Positions 61,945 to 64,000 of a DNA stretch of 64,000 nucleotides are shown piece after piece (position 1 is the stretch's first letter; each line of letters opens with the position of its first letter). The position numbers and the translations under genes were made by a program. The stretch is taken from positions 18,491,326 to 18,555,325 of the forward strand of contig CP136069.1 in NCBI GenBank assembly GCA_032622095.1. Direction: 5' to 3'. The notes under the pieces are model-generated. The model made no database searches, was not told the origin of the DNA, and saw only the letters and a program-made list of their open reading frames with translations. This stretch comes from Siphonodentalium dalli (Eukaryota > Mollusca > Scaphopoda > Gadilida > Siphonodentaliidae).

Positions 61945-62213
61945 GTGTATTGAAAACTCACCTTTTTAAAAAATGTTTCAGTTTATAACTACACCAACAC
62001 TTTTATCTGAGTTTTTTCAGAACGATATCAATCTTATTCATCAGGTTAATTTTTACCTCAGGTCATCTTTTTATCCTATGAGAATTTTTAACTTGTCTGT
62101 TATCAGCTACACATTTTATCTTTGTTGCTCGTGTGTCTTTTAAATAATTAAGATTTTTAACCACTCGATGTACGCGCATTGAAACAAATTTATTGTGGAA
62201 TGCGTTTTAAATG

Positions 62214-62244
<31 letters not shown>
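61945..62244 (+). mobile_element. CR1/L2-type 3' end fragment
   Basis: Opens with codons KTHLFKKCFSL and a stop, the usual end of CR1/L2-type RTs, then a UTR with GGAATGCGTTTTAAATGTAT and an AATAAT-type tail (62220-62243). It sits inside the 34-bp array. Confidence 0.7.
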
Positions 62245-62351
62245 GACAAGTTAAATTCGCAGGTAAAATAAGTGTACTGACAATTTAAATTCGCAGGTAA
62301 AATAAGTGTACTGACAAGTTAAATTCGCAGGTAAAATAAGTGTACTGACAA

Positions 62352-63241
62352 TAGGGTCCGGCGAATCGGCGATTTTGTTCGAATCGAATCTCGAATCGAA
62401 TCAGACACGCGGATTTCACATCGAATCGAATCTCGAATCGAATCTTACTCCCCGTGGTAAATCGACAAGAACTAGATTTATGTCGGCGATCCCGCTGCAG
62501 CGCGAGTGTCTCCCCATACCATCACCTGTGCGTGTTTGGCAGCTTGTCGTGTGGACCTGCGTCACAATAAAAAATGTTGAGAACGGCACATGAAAATATG
62601 ACGAGATAAATCGTACTCTGTCGTACTTTGTTTTTCATCAGGGCCCAATTCTTTCTTCATCGTAAAGGTGGCTAGTGACAACTGTTTCTTTTTATGGGCT
62701 CGCCCGCATCGCCGCTACTACTAGACGTGTTGCCGGTTAATTTTCGTTTTGAGTCTTTCTTTTCTTTTGCCCTTATGGTGGATTGCAGGATGACTGCGGC
62801 TAAGGTGTGCCCATAAGTGGGAGGTAGTGCCCTTTTTTTCTGAACTGATAGTACAGTCGTGCACGATTTGCACCTGAATTTGTCAACGCTGCATTCAAAA
62901 TAACTTTTAATTTCCGCCAGTATAACTTTGGATAAATAAAAAGTAGGGAAGGGCACAAGAGATGGATCGATGATATGGATATTTCGCCGCCACGACGACC
63001 CAAGAGCAATAATTTACTGAACGAAACAGGACCGCATCTCGTGCACCGACGGCGTTCGCAACGACATCTGCGTGCGTTTGTTTTAGAGCTTTTGTAGGAC
63101 ACGCTGTTCAACAAGTTCGCACATAATGAGGTTAATATGGTGATTCGAACTACATTCGAATCACACGATCGATTTCGAATCGAATCGAATCAGTAAGACG
63201 ATTTCGAATCGAATCGAATCTCGAAGCTTCGCCGGACCCTA
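62352..63241. mobile_element. hAT-like element (890 bp) in the 34-bp array
   Basis: Ends TAGGGTCCGGCGAA and TTCGCCGGACCCTA, followed inward by runs of GAATCGAATC. ACTGACAA is duplicated at 62344-62351 and 63242-63249. The interior codes, on the minus strand, a 94-residue frame with FRCKSCTTVLSV, possibly a BED-finger remnant. Too short for a transposase. Confidence 0.85.
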
Positions 63242-63580
63242 ACTGACAAGTTAAATTCACGGGTAAAATAAGTGTACTGACAAGTTAAATTCGCGGGTAA
63301 AATAAGTGTACTGACAAGTTAAATTCGCGGGCAAAATAAGTGTACTGACAAGTTAAATTCGTGGGTAAAATAAGTGTACTGACAAGTTAAATTCGCGGGT
63401 AAAATAAGTGTACTGACAAGTTAAATTCGCGGGTAAAATAAGTGTACTGACAAGTTAAATTCGCAGGTAAAATAAGTGTACTGACAAGTTAAATTCGCAG
63501 GTAAAATAAGTGTACTGACAAGTTAAATTCGCAGGTAAAATAAGTGTACTGACAAGTTAAATTCGCAGGTAAAATAAGTG

Positions 63581-63867
63581 ATCAACGTTAATGGGAAAAT
63601 AAACTTATATTTGTTTATTACTCCCTGTTGGTTTTATTTAGTGGCAGATATACACATGTGTTGTAGGCATTTTAAAAGCGGAAACCCCTGCCTAAATATA
63701 AACATATCCCTATCAAGATAGCTATAAAACTTACTCAGTGACCACAATTGAGATGCAACAGCAGGTTTATCGAGTATAACGAATTGAAAATTAATGTGAC
63801 ATGAGCTTAGTTTGGTACATAGTCAGCAATCTGCAACTGATTAAGCTATTGTTTCTTTCACTATACT
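63581..63867. other. No recognised feature
   Basis: Non-coding; nothing recognised. Confidence 0.4.
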
Positions 63868-64000
63868 TACAGTAATGCCCTAATTAATCGACTGCTTAAC
63901 CACAGCAGAATTATGGGTAACTTTTCAGGATTTAGTCGGAAATATGGCTTGTTGCCATTAATTGGAAAGCATACCCCGAGAGCTTTCCGATGAATGGCAA
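63868..64000. mobile_element. K-family palindromic element, cut by window end
   Basis: TACAGTAATGCCCTAATTAA, AACCACAGCAGAATTATGGG, GGATTTAGTCGGAAATATGG, centre CATACCCCG, then the inverse begins. Confidence 0.88.

Larger units (their letters stand above)
61913..63580 (+). repeat. 34-bp tandem repeat array, interrupted twice
   Basis: Unit TGACAAGTTAAATTCGCAGG + TAAAATAAGTGTAC. One unit at 61913-61945, three at 62242-62351, ten at 63242-63580. Units just right of the hAT element have GGG where others have AGG. Confidence 0.92.

Noticed and set aside
62672-63114. Two minus-strand frames as a host gene
   Set aside because: Both lie within the hAT-like element bounded by 8-bp duplications and overlap each other; at most a transposase remnant.
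58115-64000. Further upstream SIN1 exon (CRIM or early Ras-binding domain)
   Set aside because: I looked on the minus strand for the expected conserved segments and found none; the exons are probably beyond the window.

Overview
This is a repeat-saturated stretch of an AT-rich animal nuclear genome. Spliceosomal exons, several clades of non-LTR retrotransposon and a very large population of short foldback DNA elements point to an invertebrate. The repeat style (ACGGACGG-tailed 'CCATCTTGGATT' repeats, CR1-type tails, TTAA elements) fits a marine invertebrate, perhaps a mollusc, but the species cannot be read from the sequence. There is no bacterial-style operon, CRISPR array or rRNA.

The one host gene I can name is on the minus strand: the 3' half of MAPKAP1/SIN1, the TORC2 subunit. 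Five exons (57871-57980, 49544-49651, 42850-42981, 38949-39083, 35199-35404) have canonical GT-AG sites. Their phases fit throughout and they give one uninterrupted C-terminal protein of about 229 residues (end of the Ras-binding domain, linker, PH domain). The 5' exons lie beyond base 64000. Introns of 3.5-8.2 kb are packed with transposable elements, some only 9-26 bp from splice sites.

Bases 1-35000 hold no recognisable host exon. They contain a broken non-LTR retrotransposon (1108-5369, +), a second one (20744-24020, -) inserted into a hAT-like element, several tandem repeats, and dispersed foldback families. Two further non-LTR elements sit in SIN1 introns: a CR1-like copy (40872-42351, +) and a younger copy with a 730-codon open RT frame (46183-48522, -). 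A short CR1/L2 3' end lies at 61945-62244.

The dominant feature is a 67-bp imperfect palindrome, usually present as an inverted pair (a hairpin of hairpins). It occurs about 25 times inside at least four different outer frames, most of them bounded by TTAA as in piggyBac-type elements. I call this the double-hairpin core. Its tip shows compensatory variants. Other families are named here by letter. B is hAT-like with 8-bp duplications and a 90-bp palindrome. C has TTAA with AGGTACTCAATCCGAT ends. J and N are hAT-like. K has TACAGTAATGCCC ends. M, D, H, I and W are dispersed repeats. Frames i-iv are outer ends of the double-hairpin core. Many insertions are nested, so relative ages can be read.
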